The notes: a model not told the origin generated them from the letters alone. 64,000 nt of DNA from Kastovskya adunca ATA6-11-RM4 (GCA_019359445.1 JAHHHJ010000027.1:1-64000); one strand, 5' to 3'; shown: positions 26,245-36,045, counted from the first letter of the stretch. Numbers and translations: made by a program.

Positions 26245-28758
26245 TTATTTTTGCTGTATTGGTAACTTAATGACAAACTCTGTTCCTTCCCCCGGTGTTG
26301 AGATGCAAGTTAGCTGACCCTCGTGTTTTTCAACAATAATTGAGTGGGAAATAGATAACCCTAAACCTGTGCCTATACCGATTGGTTTGGTAGTAAAGAA
26401 GGGGTCAAAGATGCGTTGCTTCACTTTCTCTGGAATGCCACAGCCATTGTCGGCAATCCGAATTACGACATGAGAAGGATGAATCCCTTCCCCTTCATGC
26501 TTGACTTCGGTACGAATCGCGATAAGTCTCGGACAAGAATGCGTTTCTAGTGCATCAATGGCATTACTCAGGAGACTCATAAAGACCTGATTTAACTGAC
26601 TTGGGTAACACTCCACCAGAGGCAGTGAACCATACTCTTTTCTTAGCTGAATCTCACAATCAGAGGAATGCTTTTTCAATTGATGCTGTAAGAGTAGCAG
26701 AGTGCTATCAATGCCTTCATGAATATCAACTGCCTTCCTTTCCGCTTCATCTAGACAGGAAAAATTGCGTAATGAGAGGACAATTTCTTGGATGCGGTTT
26801 GCTCCTTCTTTCATCGATGCCAGCAGTTTGGGAAAGTCCGCGCATACAAAATCTAGTTCGATTGCCTCAAGCTCATCTTTGATTTCTGGCAAGGGTTCTG
26901 GATAGTGCTTGGAGTAAAGCTGCACTAGGTCTAGTAAACCAGAGGCATATTGACGAGCGTAGGCAACATTGCCGTAGATAAAGCTAATTGGATTATTAAT
27001 TTCGTGTGCAATTCCTGCAACCATTTGACCCAGACTACTCATTTTTTCATTCTGAATGAGTTGGGCTTGAGTTTGTTTTAGCTGACGCAAGGTTTGCTGA
27101 AGTTGTTGGTTTTTAGCTCTCAACTCCCTCTCAGATTGCCGCAGTGCTTCCTCTGCTTGTTTGCGTTCGGAAATGTCGCGCCAGAATATAGAAAGCCCTT
27201 CTGCACAGGGATAAGCACGCACCTCAAACCAGCTATTCAAGTATGAATGAAAGATTTCAAAGATAACGGGAATTTGTTGAACGATCGCCTTCTTGTACTC
27301 TCGTTCAACTATCGTACCGACAGCTTCAGGAAACACTTCCCAAAAATTTTTCCCTTGCAGTTCTTCCCAAGTGCGCCCGAAAGTTTGTGCCGCTTCTGAG
27401 TTGATATAGGTGAACCGCCACTGATGATCCAGCGCAAAAAAGGCATCGGTAATCCGTTCTATGATATTGACAAATTCCTGGTGCGATGACTTCAGAGCCT
27501 CTTCAGCTTGCTTGCGAGGCGTAATGTCCGTAATCATTCTCAACACACCAACAAACTGCCCCCGTGCGTCTAAAATCGGCGTAGCCGAGACAATTGCCCA
27601 CAAATCAGAACCATCTTTGCGGCGGAATTTGAAATCATGTCGTTCGTGAATGCCTCGGCGGCGTCGCTCCACATAGGTTTGTGCTAGCACTTGATTGTTT
27701 TCATCCATGAAGTCAAAGAGCGATCGCCCCAGCATTTCCTCCACGGTGTAGCCCAGCATCTCGGCAATCCAACTGTTAGCAAAGGTCGTCTTGCTATCGA
27801 CATCAAACATCCAAATGCCCTCTGACGCCGTTTCTAAGATCTGGCGATAATGTCTCTCTGATTCCCGCAGTCCCTCCTCCGCTTTCTTACTGTCGGTGAT
27901 GTCTTCACTAATTCCCAAAAGATACCGGGGTGTACCCGCTTCATCCAGCAAAGGCACTTTTTTTGTACGCATAAACCGTTCGCCACGATGGGGCGTGTTC
28001 AACGGCGCTTCTGGGATTTCTACTAACTGACCTCCAGTTAGCACTCGTCGGTCTTTAGCACGTAAGTATTTAGCCTGTTCTCTTGGGAAAAAGTCATAGT
28101 CGTTCTTACCCAACACGTCTTCCCTGGAGTAGCCAAACAGCTCTTCACTGGCTTTATTCCAGTACATGACTCGCAGGTCAACAGCATCTTTAATAAACAC
28201 CCCAAGTGGTAAGTTTTCAACAACAGTATTAAGAAACGCTTGGGTAGACTGCAACTCGACTTCAGCTTGCTTACGTTCTGTAATGTCTAGGATCACCCCA
28301 TCCATTTCTAAGGGTTGTATTTGTCGTTGCTGTGTCTCGTTCTCATTGTTCTCTCTGAAAATGCCTTGACCTTTGTCATAGACCCAAGCTATCCTGCCAT
28401 CTGCTCGAACAATCCGATACTCAATGACATAAGGTTGCTTGACTCTAACGCTCTGCCACACAGCCTGCTCAACTCGCGCTCGATCTTGAGGATGAATAAT
28501 ACTGACGAAAGACCGGACGCGATTGTTGATAAAGTCACTCGGACAATAGCCAGAAATCTCTTGAATGGCTTCACTGAGAAACGCCATCGTGCGTAGGGGC
28601 GATTTTTGTGATTCTCCATCGTAAATACAGCGGTACACAGCACCCGGAATATTAGCAACTAACGTTCTAAATCGTTCTTCGCTATGTTTCAGCAATGCCT
28701 GTGCCTCTCGACATTTGGGGGACTGGGTCAAGCCTAGAAAGTTTGATTGAGTATACAT
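26245..28758 (-). CDS. Multi-PAS hybrid-less sensor histidine kinase
   Basis: 837 residues, predicted soluble. Four PAS domains lie in series: about 25-155 with PAC-like ILDITERKQAE, 165-290, 295-415 and 425-545. Each ends with a DI(T/S)(E/D)xKxAEE segment. A coiled coil (550-590) leads into HisKA with AGIAHEINNP (phospho-His), and HATPase_c with NAIDAL, ADNGCGI and GIGTGLGL. The kinase core is strikingly similar to that of the phytochrome at 14.5 kb (EKMSSLGQMVAG in both), suggesting duplication and swapping of input modules. No receiver domain or adjacent regulator is seen. Confidence 0.93.
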   Translation of the reverse strand: MYTQSNFLGLTQSPKCREAQALLKHSEERFRTLVANIPGAVYRCIYDGESQKSPLRTMAFLSEAIQEISGYCPSDFINNRVRSFVSIIHPQDRARVEQAVWQSVRVKQPYVIEYRIVRADGRIAWVYDKGQGIFRENNENETQQRQIQPLEMDGVILDITERKQAEVELQSTQAFLNTVVENLPLGVFIKDAVDLRVMYWNKASEELFGYSREDVLGKNDYDFFPREQAKYLRAKDRRVLTGGQLVEIPEAPLNTPHRGERFMRTKKVPLLDEAGTPRYLLGISEDITDSKKAEEGLRESERHYRQILETASEGIWMFDVDSKTTFANSWIAEMLGYTVEEMLGRSLFDFMDENNQVLAQTYVERRRRGIHERHDFKFRRKDGSDLWAIVSATPILDARGQFVGVLRMITDITPRKQAEEALKSSHQEFVNIIERITDAFFALDHQWRFTYINSEAAQTFGRTWEELQGKNFWEVFPEAVGTIVEREYKKAIVQQIPVIFEIFHSYLNSWFEVRAYPCAEGLSIFWRDISERKQAEEALRQSERELRAKNQQLQQTLRQLKQTQAQLIQNEKMSSLGQMVAGIAHEINNPISFIYGNVAYARQYASGLLDLVQLYSKHYPEPLPEIKDELEAIELDFVCADFPKLLASMKEGANRIQEIVLSLRNFSCLDEAERKAVDIHEGIDSTLLLLQHQLKKHSSDCEIQLRKEYGSLPLVECYPSQLNQVFMSLLSNAIDALETHSCPRLIAIRTEVKHEGEGIHPSHVVIRIADNGCGIPEKVKQRIFDPFFTTKPIGIGTGLGLSISHSIIVEKHEGQLTCISTPGEGTEFVIKLPIQQK

Positions 28759-29079
28759 AGTTTTATGAGTCCCCTAGGGCATGGCGAAGCTAATCCAATT
28801 CCTGGTCAAGCCCTGTAGTAACGGAAATTCTGAAATTCTAAAGATATTATTTCAGGTTATTGTTAAGTATTTGCAATTGTAAATGTCAGTACCATATAAA
28901 TAATTTATAGTTTGCATCAACTCCTTACTAAGGAAAGAGCAATTTTTAATTACTTTAGAGAAGGAATAATTTCCGGAGATAGGCGATGCTAGGTGAGCGA
29001 TCGCCAGCAGGAATGAAGAAAGCGATCGCTCCTGTTGGTTTGATTTGATTAAGAGAGCGATCTGCTGCTTACATCAGCG
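28759..29079. other. Intergenic, upstream of PAS kinase
   Basis: Probable promoter region of the PAS kinase gene on the minus strand, AT-rich around 28840-28960, with several HIP1 palindromes near 29000-29030. I see no coding frame. Confidence 0.5.
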
Positions 29080-29502
29080 CTTGGCTATCGCATCTTCATT
29101 CCAACAGTGGTTTACCAAGAATTGACTGTCGATCCGCCTGTTCCTGGAACTATTGAAGTACAAACTCTTCAATGGATTGAGTGAGGTTCGATCTGTTACT
29201 AATCGCGCAATGGTTGAGCAATTGCAAAACACAGCGCCACTCATCCAGGCGAATCCGAAGCGATCGCTTTAGCGCTGGAAATCAATGCTGACTTGTTACT
29301 CATTGATAAGCGTCGTGGTAGAACAGAAGCAAACCGTCTGGGCATCCGGATTACTGGTTTGCTGGGGGTGCTGGTGGAAGCCAAACAGTGATCATTGATT
29401 CCTGCTGTTCGACCTTTAATGGATGACCTCATTGCTAAATCCCAGTTTAGAGTTTCTCAAGCTCTGTATAACCAAATTTTGGCAATGGTGGGAGAATCAT
29501 AA
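29080..29502 (+). pseudogene. Decayed PIN-domain toxin (DUF3368-like)
   Basis: Three frames must be joined to read one protein: IPTVVYQELTVDPPVPGTIE, a stop (TGA at 29182), then after a frameshift [20 protein letters not shown] and [19 protein letters not shown], another stop, and PAVRPLMDDLIAKSQFRVS ending at TAA 29500. Order and motifs match the intact PIN toxin at 48454..48939 (ELS-P, GEQEAI-LAE, DDRQARQIA, GLLGILG). The start is missing. At least one frameshift and two stops make it inactive. No antitoxin is visible upstream. Confidence 0.75.
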
Positions 29503-29977
29503 GTCCTAAAAACCTGTTGCTGATGTGCGATCGCGTAACGTCCCAAAGGCGATCGCGCTTCTACATACAGCCAAAACTAATATGAGCGATCGCTCTGTTC
29601 ACTCATGATTGCGATCGCGCTTTTTTTTATAGCTTCAAGATGAGCATTGTGCCTGTTACGCCTCAACCTTCGCTTCCAGTTTTCATTGCTATATGCGGGA
29701 CGGCGCTTATACAAGAGATTGGTATGTGGATAGTGCAATTAAATTGGATAGTCGTGTTGGTAGCGAATGATGAGATGTTGGGTTTCCTGCGTCTACTCAA
29801 CTTAAGGCGATGAGCGATCGTACTTGGGCATCGTAGTGAGCGAGCTATTTGGCAGCGTTGATGTAACCAACCTATGGCTGTTCGTGCAGCTAGTTAATCT
29901 CTTCTATATCGAGATTACCTCAGTACGCACACAAATCTGTTTACAGATTCACAGAGCTTATCCATAACACTCCAATG
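29503..29977. other. Gene-free stretch, possible debris
   Basis: HIP1-rich, with no frame above about 58 codons. A short plus-strand frame at 29640 has no recognisable motif. The stretch from 29660 to 29770 reads in one frame as a plausible protein tail (GAYTRDWYVDSAIKLDSRVG, then a stop), which may be debris of another gene. I cannot assign it. Confidence 0.35.
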
Positions 29978-31684
29978 CTATTGATTTATATTTTTATTTA
30001 TTTCCTCAATACTATTTACCAGCTTCTCTTCAAGAGTTCGATTTCCACGAACTCTAGCGCTCGTCAAAGCTTCTTGATAGCATTCTCGTGCCTCTGAGTA
30101 TTGTTCTAGCTTAGTATAAACTTCTGCGATAAGCCTAAGAGTTCTCATTTCATCTGAATAATTTCCTAAAGCTTTGCGAATCTTTAGAGCTTGTTGATAG
30201 TATTCCATTGCCTTTGTATAGTCTTGATGACGGTCGTACATCTCACCCAGACCTGCGAGAGTGAAGCTTTCACCTCGTTTATCACCAATTTGCCGCTGAA
30301 TTTTTAACGCCTGCTGATAGCAGTCTTGTGCTTTGGTAAAATTGTTTAAATTGCAATATACCTCGCCTAGATTGCTAAGAACAGTTCCTTGATTGGGTAG
30401 ATTTTGAATGGATTGCTGCAACATCAAAGCCTGTTGATGATACTCTAAAGCTTTTGCAAACTCATTTTGACGAGAATAGATTAACCCGATATTGTCCAGA
30501 ATAACACCCTCAGTATCACGAACTCCAGCTTTACTGGCAATAACTAAACCTTTTCGGTAGTATTTCAGTGCTTCTGAGTCATTGCCCAATAAGAAATATA
30601 AGTGTCCAATGTTGTTGAGAGTTGAAGCTTGATCGGAAACATGACCAATTTCTTCATAGATATCGAAAGCACAGTGGCAGTACTCCAATGCTTGCTGAAG
30701 CTGCCCAAGAAAGTGATGCACTGCTCCCAGATTATTGAGCGTTACTCCTTCACCATGTCGATCCCTCACTTCCCGATGAATTAATAGAGCTTGCTCATAA
30801 CACTTCAATGCTTCGGAGTATTTACCCTGTTGGTCATACACTCCACCAATGTTATTAATAACTGTAGCTTCTTCTGCACGACAACCTGCTTTCCGAAAGA
30901 GCTTTAAAGCTTTTTGATAATATTCCTGTGCTTTTGGGTATTGACCAAGACTGCGATGAACAACACCAATGTTGTTCAGTGTAGAAGCAATGCTTGCTGA
31001 ATTGCCAATCTTTTTTTCGATACCCAACGCTTCATGATGAAGTTCTAATGCTTTCGCATATTCCCCGATTCCACTGTAAACCTGTCCCATATTGCTTAAG
31101 ATAGTAGCTCGTTGACTCTTGTCTTTAGTAACAAGAGACAAAACTTGCTGATAATTCGCTAGCGCCTCTCTAGGCTGCCCTAGAGCGTCGTAAACCATAC
31201 TCATAGCATTAAGAGCGCCAGCTTCACCCTTTTGATTACCAACTTCCCTAGCAATGATGAGGGCGTGATGATAATGCTCTAGTGCAGTTGGATACTCTGC
31301 TAGGAAGTAATGTATTGAACCAATGCCACAGATTACATCTCCTTCCATAAGCCGATTCCCAACTTGTCGATAAATTACTAAGGCTTGTTGATAGCTCTCC
31401 AGAGCTTTGGAATATCGACCAAGACTACGGTGAGTGCGTCCGATATAGTTGAGAGTCCGCCCTTGGTATTCCAGTTCATTCGCTTGCTGCAAGTACCCCA
31501 AGGCTTGATTAAATTTGCTCAAGGCATCTAGATATCTTCCACGTTCATATTGCTCCATGCCTTCTCCTAACGAAACCAATCCCTCTGATCGCTGCATTGA
31601 TGTTCTACACGATCGCACCAGCCGCCAAATCAACGCTAGTAGCGTTAAAATACCTGTCTTAACCCACTGTAAATGACGCAACAT
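29978..31684 (-). CDS. Tetratricopeptide-repeat protein with N-terminal membrane segment
   Basis: 568 residues. A hydrophobic stretch near the N-terminus (TGILTLLALIWRLV) could anchor it. About twelve to thirteen TPR units of 40 residues follow, of the kinesin-light-chain type (G-Y-AL-YYQQAL-I-R-G-----TLNNIG). I place the start at ATG 31684 because GGAG lies eight bases upstream; a TTG at 31741 opens the longer frame. TPR arrays mediate protein-protein binding; there is no catalytic domain. Cyanobacteria often carry such proteins next to CHAT-domain proteases, but none is here. Confidence 0.88.
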   Translation of the reverse strand: MLRHLQWVKTGILTLLALIWRLVRSCRTSMQRSEGLVSLGEGMEQYERGRYLDALSKFNQALGYLQQANELEYQGRTLNYIGRTHRSLGRYSKALESYQQALVIYRQVGNRLMEGDVICGIGSIHYFLAEYPTALEHYHHALIIAREVGNQKGEAGALNAMSMVYDALGQPREALANYQQVLSLVTKDKSQRATILSNMGQVYSGIGEYAKALELHHEALGIEKKIGNSASIASTLNNIGVVHRSLGQYPKAQEYYQKALKLFRKAGCRAEEATVINNIGGVYDQQGKYSEALKCYEQALLIHREVRDRHGEGVTLNNLGAVHHFLGQLQQALEYCHCAFDIYEEIGHVSDQASTLNNIGHLYFLLGNDSEALKYYRKGLVIASKAGVRDTEGVILDNIGLIYSRQNEFAKALEYHQQALMLQQSIQNLPNQGTVLSNLGEVYCNLNNFTKAQDCYQQALKIQRQIGDKRGESFTLAGLGEMYDRHQDYTKAMEYYQQALKIRKALGNYSDEMRTLRLIAEVYTKLEQYSEARECYQEALTSARVRGNRTLEEKLVNSIEEINKNINQ

Positions 31685-31799
31685 TAGAAATCTCCAGAGA
31701 TCAGTCTTGGTTTGGTACCTGCTTACTCTGAGTATTCCCAATAAACTGTGTTGAATCTCAAATTAACTGGGATATTCTTTGCACTCCCTGTTGACTCTA

Positions 31800-31972
31800 A
31801 TGCTTCTGTGACTACCTAGTAAAAATCCTGACGGTTCGTGTCTACGATGTCGTGCAATAAACCCCCTAGAATACGCCCCAAACCTCTCCGCACGACTCAA
31901 TAACAAACTCCTGCTCAAACGGGAGGATATGCAATCCGTCTTTTCCTTCTGCGGGGTGCTTACGATGATTTA
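31800..31972 (+). pseudogene. 5' fragment of ilvA
   Basis: This 173-bp stretch is a near copy of the first part of the intact ilvA at 32720 (the shared runs include CTACGATGTCG and ACTCAATAACAAACTCCTGC). It has stops and small indels (for example CCTAGTAAAAATC against CCTGGTACAGATC), and breaks off exactly at the palindrome at 31973. It cannot encode a product. See the related shards at 36189 and 44068. Confidence 0.9.
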
Positions 31973-32005
31973 AGATCCCCGACTTCTCGAAGAAGTTGGG
32001 GATCT
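31973..32005. repeat. REP-like palindrome, copy 1
   Basis: AGATCCCCGACTTCT and its imperfect complement form a hairpin of about 15 bp with almost no loop. It borders the RAYT remnant on its left side. Close copies lie at 32627 and 39033. Confidence 0.8.
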
Positions 32006-32016
32006 AATCTGCAAGG

Positions 32017-32588
32017 TTACTCATCCAGCAAGAGTTGTTTGAAACTAATGCTACTAGGCAATTGACAATCTGCTAAAAACTGCTGATAAGCCAATTCTCC
32101 CTCGATAAGCGCTCCAATTAATTCCCTTTTGGGTAGCGTTCCTTTCCGCAATCCAGCATATTCCAAATAACTGGAAAACTCCCATTCTCCAGCCTGCTGC
32201 ACCAGTCCTGCTTTCACCGGGTTAGATGAATATAGCGTGAGACATTGACCAGATAATCACTTCGGTCAACATGGATACTTTGAAACCGCCCCTGAAATAA
32301 TACCCCAACCCGATTGAACCGCAGATTAATTGCTTTTGTGTAGGAGAGTGAGAGAGATTTCATTGCATTAGACAGAGTTTCATCTCTCAGGTAAACCAAG
32401 AAATGGTAATGATTGGGCATGAGACAGTAAGCAACAACATCTACTCCGTTTGTTGTGAGATGCTGCCTCACTAATCGCAGAAAATAAAGATAGTTCTCAC
32501 GCTCGAAAAAAATCGCTTGGTGATTGTTCCCCCGATTGTAGATATGGTAAAAGTTCCCGATTTGCAGTGGAATCCGTCTTTGGGGCAT
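32017..32588 (-). pseudogene. REP-associated tyrosine transposase, frameshifted
   Basis: Y1 transposase of the TnpA-REP (RAYT) group. From ATG 32588 the first frame contains FYHIYNRGNNHQAIFF, the HUH motif (MPNHYHFLV) and the conserved QGRF and NVSRYIH stretch, then runs to a stop at 32214. The protein continues in another frame (VKAGLVQQAGEWEFSSYLEYAG). One missing A in CTAAACCCGGTG near 32220 explains it, as the family sequence YIHLNPVKAG is restored by adding it. It is bounded by similar palindromes at 31973 and 32627, as expected for a RAYT with its REP targets. Inactive unless the shift is bypassed. Confidence 0.88.
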
Positions 32589-32626
32589 GAATACGAGTTG
32601 CACAACATCTTTAGTAGTGTTCCCCC

Positions 32627-32659
32627 AGATCCCCGACTTCTTAAAAAAGTCGGGGATCT
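32627..32659. repeat. REP-like palindrome, copy 2
   Basis: AGATCCCCGACTTCTT followed by its complement (AAGTCGGGGATCT). It lies just upstream of the RAYT start and 61 bp before the ilvA start, so it may also affect ilvA mRNA. Confidence 0.8.
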
Positions 32660-32719
32660 CAACCCATCGATAAAGTAAAATTTTCTTTACATCCGCCCTC
32701 TGCTCACCCCCTTCACCCC

Positions 32720-34231
32720 ATGCTCTGCGACTACCTGGTACAGATCCTGACGGCTCGTGTCTACGATGTCGCCCAAGAAACGCCCTTAGAATACGCCCCA
32801 AACCTATCCGCACGACTCAATAACAAACTCCTGCTCAAGCGGGAGGATATGCAATCCGTCTTTTCCTTCAAGCTGCGGGGTGCTTACAACAAGATGGCGC
32901 AACTGCCGCCGGATTTGCTCGCACAGGGCGTCATTGCGGCATCTGCTGGAAACCATGCCCAAGGAGTCGCCCTGGCTGCCCGTCATCTGGGGACGCGATC
33001 GCTTATCGTCATGCCAGTTACCACACCCCAGGTAAAGATAGATGCAGTCAAAGCCCGTGGGGGAGAGGTGCTGTTGCATGGGGATACCTACGACGACGCC
33101 TATACCTATGCCCGTCAGCTGGAAGCAGAGAAGGGATTAACCTTTATTCATCCCTTTGACGATCCGGATGTGATTGCTGGACAGGGAACGATTGGGATGG
33201 AAATTCTGCGGCAATACCAGCAACCGATCCATGCGATTTTTGTGGCGATTGGGGGGGGGGGATTGATTTCTGGGATTGGCGCGTATGTGAAGCGGTTGCG
33301 TCCGGAAATCAAGATTATTGGCGTTGAACCCGTCGATGCTGATGCCATGAGTCAATCCCTCAAAGCCGGGAAACGGGTGCGCTTACCGAATGTGGGTTTA
33401 TTTGCTGATGGGGTGGCGGTGCGGGAAGTGGGGGAAGAAACCTTCCGCCTGTGTCAGGAATATGTGGATGAAATCATTCTGGTGGATACGGATGCCACTT
33501 GTGCGGCGATTAAGGATGTATTTGAGGATACGCGATCGATTTTGGAACCCGCTGGAGCATTAGCGATCGCCGCCGCCAAAGCCTACGCAGAACGAGAGCA
33601 AATTGAAGAACAAACGTTAATTGCCGTTGCCTGCGGTGCAAATATGAACTTCGGTCGCCTCCGCTTTGTCGCAGAACGAGCAGAGTTTGGGGAACGCCGC
33701 GAAGCCATCTTTGCCGTCACGATTCCGGAAGAACCGGGCAGTCTCCGCAAGTTTTGCGACTGTATGGGCAAACGCAACCTGACGGAGTTTAACTATCGCA
33801 TTGCCGATGAAAAAGCAGCCCATATTTTTGTGGGGGTGCAAATTCAAAACCGTGCCGACGCCGCAAAGATGGTGGCAAAGTTTGAAGGGTGTGGGTTCAA
33901 AACCCTTGACTTAACGGATGACGAACTAACGAAGTTGCACCTGCGGCACATGGTTGGCGGACGTTCTCCCCTCGCCCACCATGAATTGCTCTATCGGTTT
34001 GAGTTTCCCGAACGTCCCGGCGCATTGATGAAGTTTGTCGGTTCCATGAGTCCTAACTGGAATATCAGCTTGTTTCACTACCGCAACAATGGTGCAGACT
34101 ACGGGCGAATTGTTGTGGGAATGCAGGTTCCACCGCACGAGATGGAGGAGTGGCAGGCTTTTCTCGATACTCTTGGCTATCGCTATTGGGATGAGAATAA
34201 GAATCCCGCATATAAACTGTTTTTGGGATAG
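32720..34231 (+). CDS. ilvA: Threonine ammonia-lyase, biosynthetic
   Basis: 503 residues. A PLP fold-II catalytic domain (1-330) has the Schiff-base Lys51 in SVFSFKLRGAYNKM and the Gly-rich phosphate loop AIGGGGLISG. Two ACT-like regulatory domains follow (about 335-410 and 425-503), which mediate isoleucine inhibition in this family. It deaminates threonine to 2-oxobutanoate, the first step to isoleucine. The Gly loop is encoded within an 11-G run (33251-33261). Three partial copies of this gene occur at 31800, 36189 and 44068. The gene is intact and full length. Confidence 0.95.
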   Translation: MLCDYLVQILTARVYDVAQETPLEYAPNLSARLNNKLLLKREDMQSVFSFKLRGAYNKMAQLPPDLLAQGVIAASAGNHAQGVALAARHLGTRSLIVMPVTTPQVKIDAVKARGGEVLLHGDTYDDAYTYARQLEAEKGLTFIHPFDDPDVIAGQGTIGMEILRQYQQPIHAIFVAIGGGGLISGIGAYVKRLRPEIKIIGVEPVDADAMSQSLKAGKRVRLPNVGLFADGVAVREVGEETFRLCQEYVDEIILVDTDATCAAIKDVFEDTRSILEPAGALAIAAAKAYAEREQIEEQTLIAVACGANMNFGRLRFVAERAEFGERREAIFAVTIPEEPGSLRKFCDCMGKRNLTEFNYRIADEKAAHIFVGVQIQNRADAAKMVAKFEGCGFKTLDLTDDELTKLHLRHMVGGRSPLAHHELLYRFEFPERPGALMKFVGSMSPNWNISLFHYRNNGADYGRIVVGMQVPPHEMEEWQAFLDTLGYRYWDENKNPAYKLFLG

Positions 34232-34441
34232 ATTTTTTGGGAAAAGGCGATCGCCTCATGGAGTACAAATCGCCACTGCATCAGCTGTTTCTACCTTTGA
34301 TAGAGTTCTAGCTCTAAAATTCTGTTTACAATTCTTAATGAATGAAATAGCTTAGATAGCTCGGCTTCAAAGCGTTGTCAATTGATCTGCCTGCTTAAAG
34401 CTTAAAGAGCATCAGCTAGAAGTTGAGTACACAAGGACATT

Positions 34442-35245
34442 ATGGATTTAGGAATTAGAGGAAAAGTTGCGGTTATTACCGGAGGGGATTCTGGCATTGG
34501 TCTAGCAACAGCTAAACTGCTAGCTGCCGAAGGCGTCAAGATTGCCCTGCTCGACAAAACATCTAAAAAGTTGGAGCAAGCGGTTGCAGAAATTCAAAAG
34601 ATTGGAGAAGCAATCTCAGTTCAAGCAAATCTTGCCGACCTAGAAGAAGTTAAAGCAGCTAAACAACAGATTCTCAACCAGTTTGGAAACGTTCATATTC
34701 TGGTAAATGCTGCCGGAATTACGGGAGCGCAGAAAGAATTTCTGGAGCTAACCGATGCTGACTGGTATGAGTCTCTTGATGTAGATTTTATGGCGGCAGT
34801 GCGCGTCTGTCGGGCTTTCATTCCGGCTATGCGTGAGGCAGGTTGGGGGCGCATTGTTTTGATTGGTTCAGAAGATGCGGTGCAGCCGTATGTGGAAGAA
34901 ATGCCCTATTGTGCGGCAAAGGCTGCCATTCTTAATTTTGCCAAGAACCTGTCTAATGCTTATGCCCAGGATGGTATCTTAGTGAACTCTGTTTCCCCTG
35001 CCTTCATTGCAACGCCCATGACTGACGCAATGATGGAGCAGCGATCGCAAAAGTTAGGAGTTGATTTTGACAGTGCCATCGATAGCTTTTTAGATGAAAA
35101 GCGTCCTCATCTCGTGCTAGATAGACGCGGTAAAGCGCAGGAAGTCGCTTCTGTTATTGCGTTTTTGTGTTCTGAGCAATCTAGCTTTGTGGTTGGCTCC
35201 AACTACCGTGTTGATGGCGGCTCTGTGGCAACGGTGCATCAATAA
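34442..35245 (+). CDS. Short-chain dehydrogenase/reductase
   Basis: 267 residues of the classical SDR family. The cofactor loop GGDSGIGLA is at residues 14-22, the NAAG motif (VNAAGITG) near 90, the catalytic Ser in IVLIGSEDA, and YCAAK gives the Tyr and Lys. The C-terminal SSFVVGSNYRVDGGS is the usual family end. The Asp after the second strand (LLDKTSK) suggests NAD(H) preference. The substrate is unknown. The alpha/beta hydrolase gene follows after 32 bp, so the two are probably co-transcribed and may act on one substrate. Confidence 0.9.
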   Translation: MDLGIRGKVAVITGGDSGIGLATAKLLAAEGVKIALLDKTSKKLEQAVAEIQKIGEAISVQANLADLEEVKAAKQQILNQFGNVHILVNAAGITGAQKEFLELTDADWYESLDVDFMAAVRVCRAFIPAMREAGWGRIVLIGSEDAVQPYVEEMPYCAAKAAILNFAKNLSNAYAQDGILVNSVSPAFIATPMTDAMMEQRSQKLGVDFDSAIDSFLDEKRPHLVLDRRGKAQEVASVIAFLCSEQSSFVVGSNYRVDGGSVATVHQ

Positions 35246-35277
35246 AGCCGCTCTACAGCAGAACTATATCTATTACT

Positions 35278-36045
35278 ATGATCAGTCAAACTTCATCCGC
35301 GATCGAGTGGGGTCGCCAAGACAAAGTCCTGGTGTTTCTGCACTACTTTGGGGGTGCAGCGATGAGTTGGCGCTGGGTTGCCGAGCAATTACCGGACTAT
35401 CGCTGTATTGCCATCAATTTACCTGGATTTGGAAAAGCGCCAGCGATCGCTTCGCCTTCTTTACGCCAATATGCCGATGCTGTCTGTGCAGAACTGGCTG
35501 CGCTTAATGTGGAGTCTTATACGTTGATTGGGCATTCGATGGGCGGTAAAATTGCGTTGCAAGTTGCTGCCAAGAGCGAGCGCCCCCCTGAACAAGTTGT
35601 TTTGATTGCGCCCTCACCCCCAACCCAAGAACCGATGCCCGATGAGGAAAAACAGCGGTTGCTAAACAATCATCCTAGCCAGTCTAATGCTGAAACAACC
35701 CTTAGCAGTGCAACTCAGCGGGCTTTGAGCCAAGAACAGCAGGCTTTGGCGATCGAGACTCATTTGATTGTAGAAGAGACTGCTTGGCGATGGTGGCTAC
35801 TGGAGGGGATGAACCATTCTATTGCCGATCAGATGCCACAGCTCCAGATGCCAGTGTCAGTGCTTGCCTCTAAAGATGATCCCGTCATCTCTTATAACAC
35901 CATTGAGAGTGATGTGCTGGGCGTTATTTCTCATGCAAAGCTGATTACTACCCAGGGCGTGGGGCACCTGATACCCTTAGAAGACCCCAACTGGGTCGCT
36001 GAACAGTTGCGGCGGCTGTGTTGCAATACTGGGATGGAGCAATAA
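35278..36045 (+). CDS. Alpha/beta hydrolase
   Basis: 255 residues with the alpha/beta hydrolase fold. The oxyanion motif is LHYFGGAAMSW, the nucleophile elbow GHSMGG gives the catalytic Ser near residue 96, the acid is probably Asp in ASKDDPV, and the His lies in TQGVGHLIPLE. It is cytoplasmic, with no signal peptide. The family hydrolyses esters or C-C bonds; the specificity is unknown. It follows the SDR gene closely on the same strand. Confidence 0.9.
   Translation: MISQTSSAIEWGRQDKVLVFLHYFGGAAMSWRWVAEQLPDYRCIAINLPGFGKAPAIASPSLRQYADAVCAELAALNVESYTLIGHSMGGKIALQVAAKSERPPEQVVLIAPSPPTQEPMPDEEKQRLLNNHPSQSNAETTLSSATQRALSQEQQALAIETHLIVEETAWRWWLLEGMNHSIADQMPQLQMPVSVLASKDDPVISYNTIESDVLGVISHAKLITTQGVGHLIPLEDPNWVAEQLRRLCCNTGMEQ

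Noticed and set aside
29241-29432. 63-residue minus-strand open frame
   Set aside because: It is the reverse of the decayed PIN toxin, whose plus-strand reading shows family motifs.
32589-32813. N-terminal extension of the transposase frame
   Set aside because: It crosses the REP-like palindrome and the ilvA start; the family N-terminus (MPQRRIPLQIG) begins at 32588.
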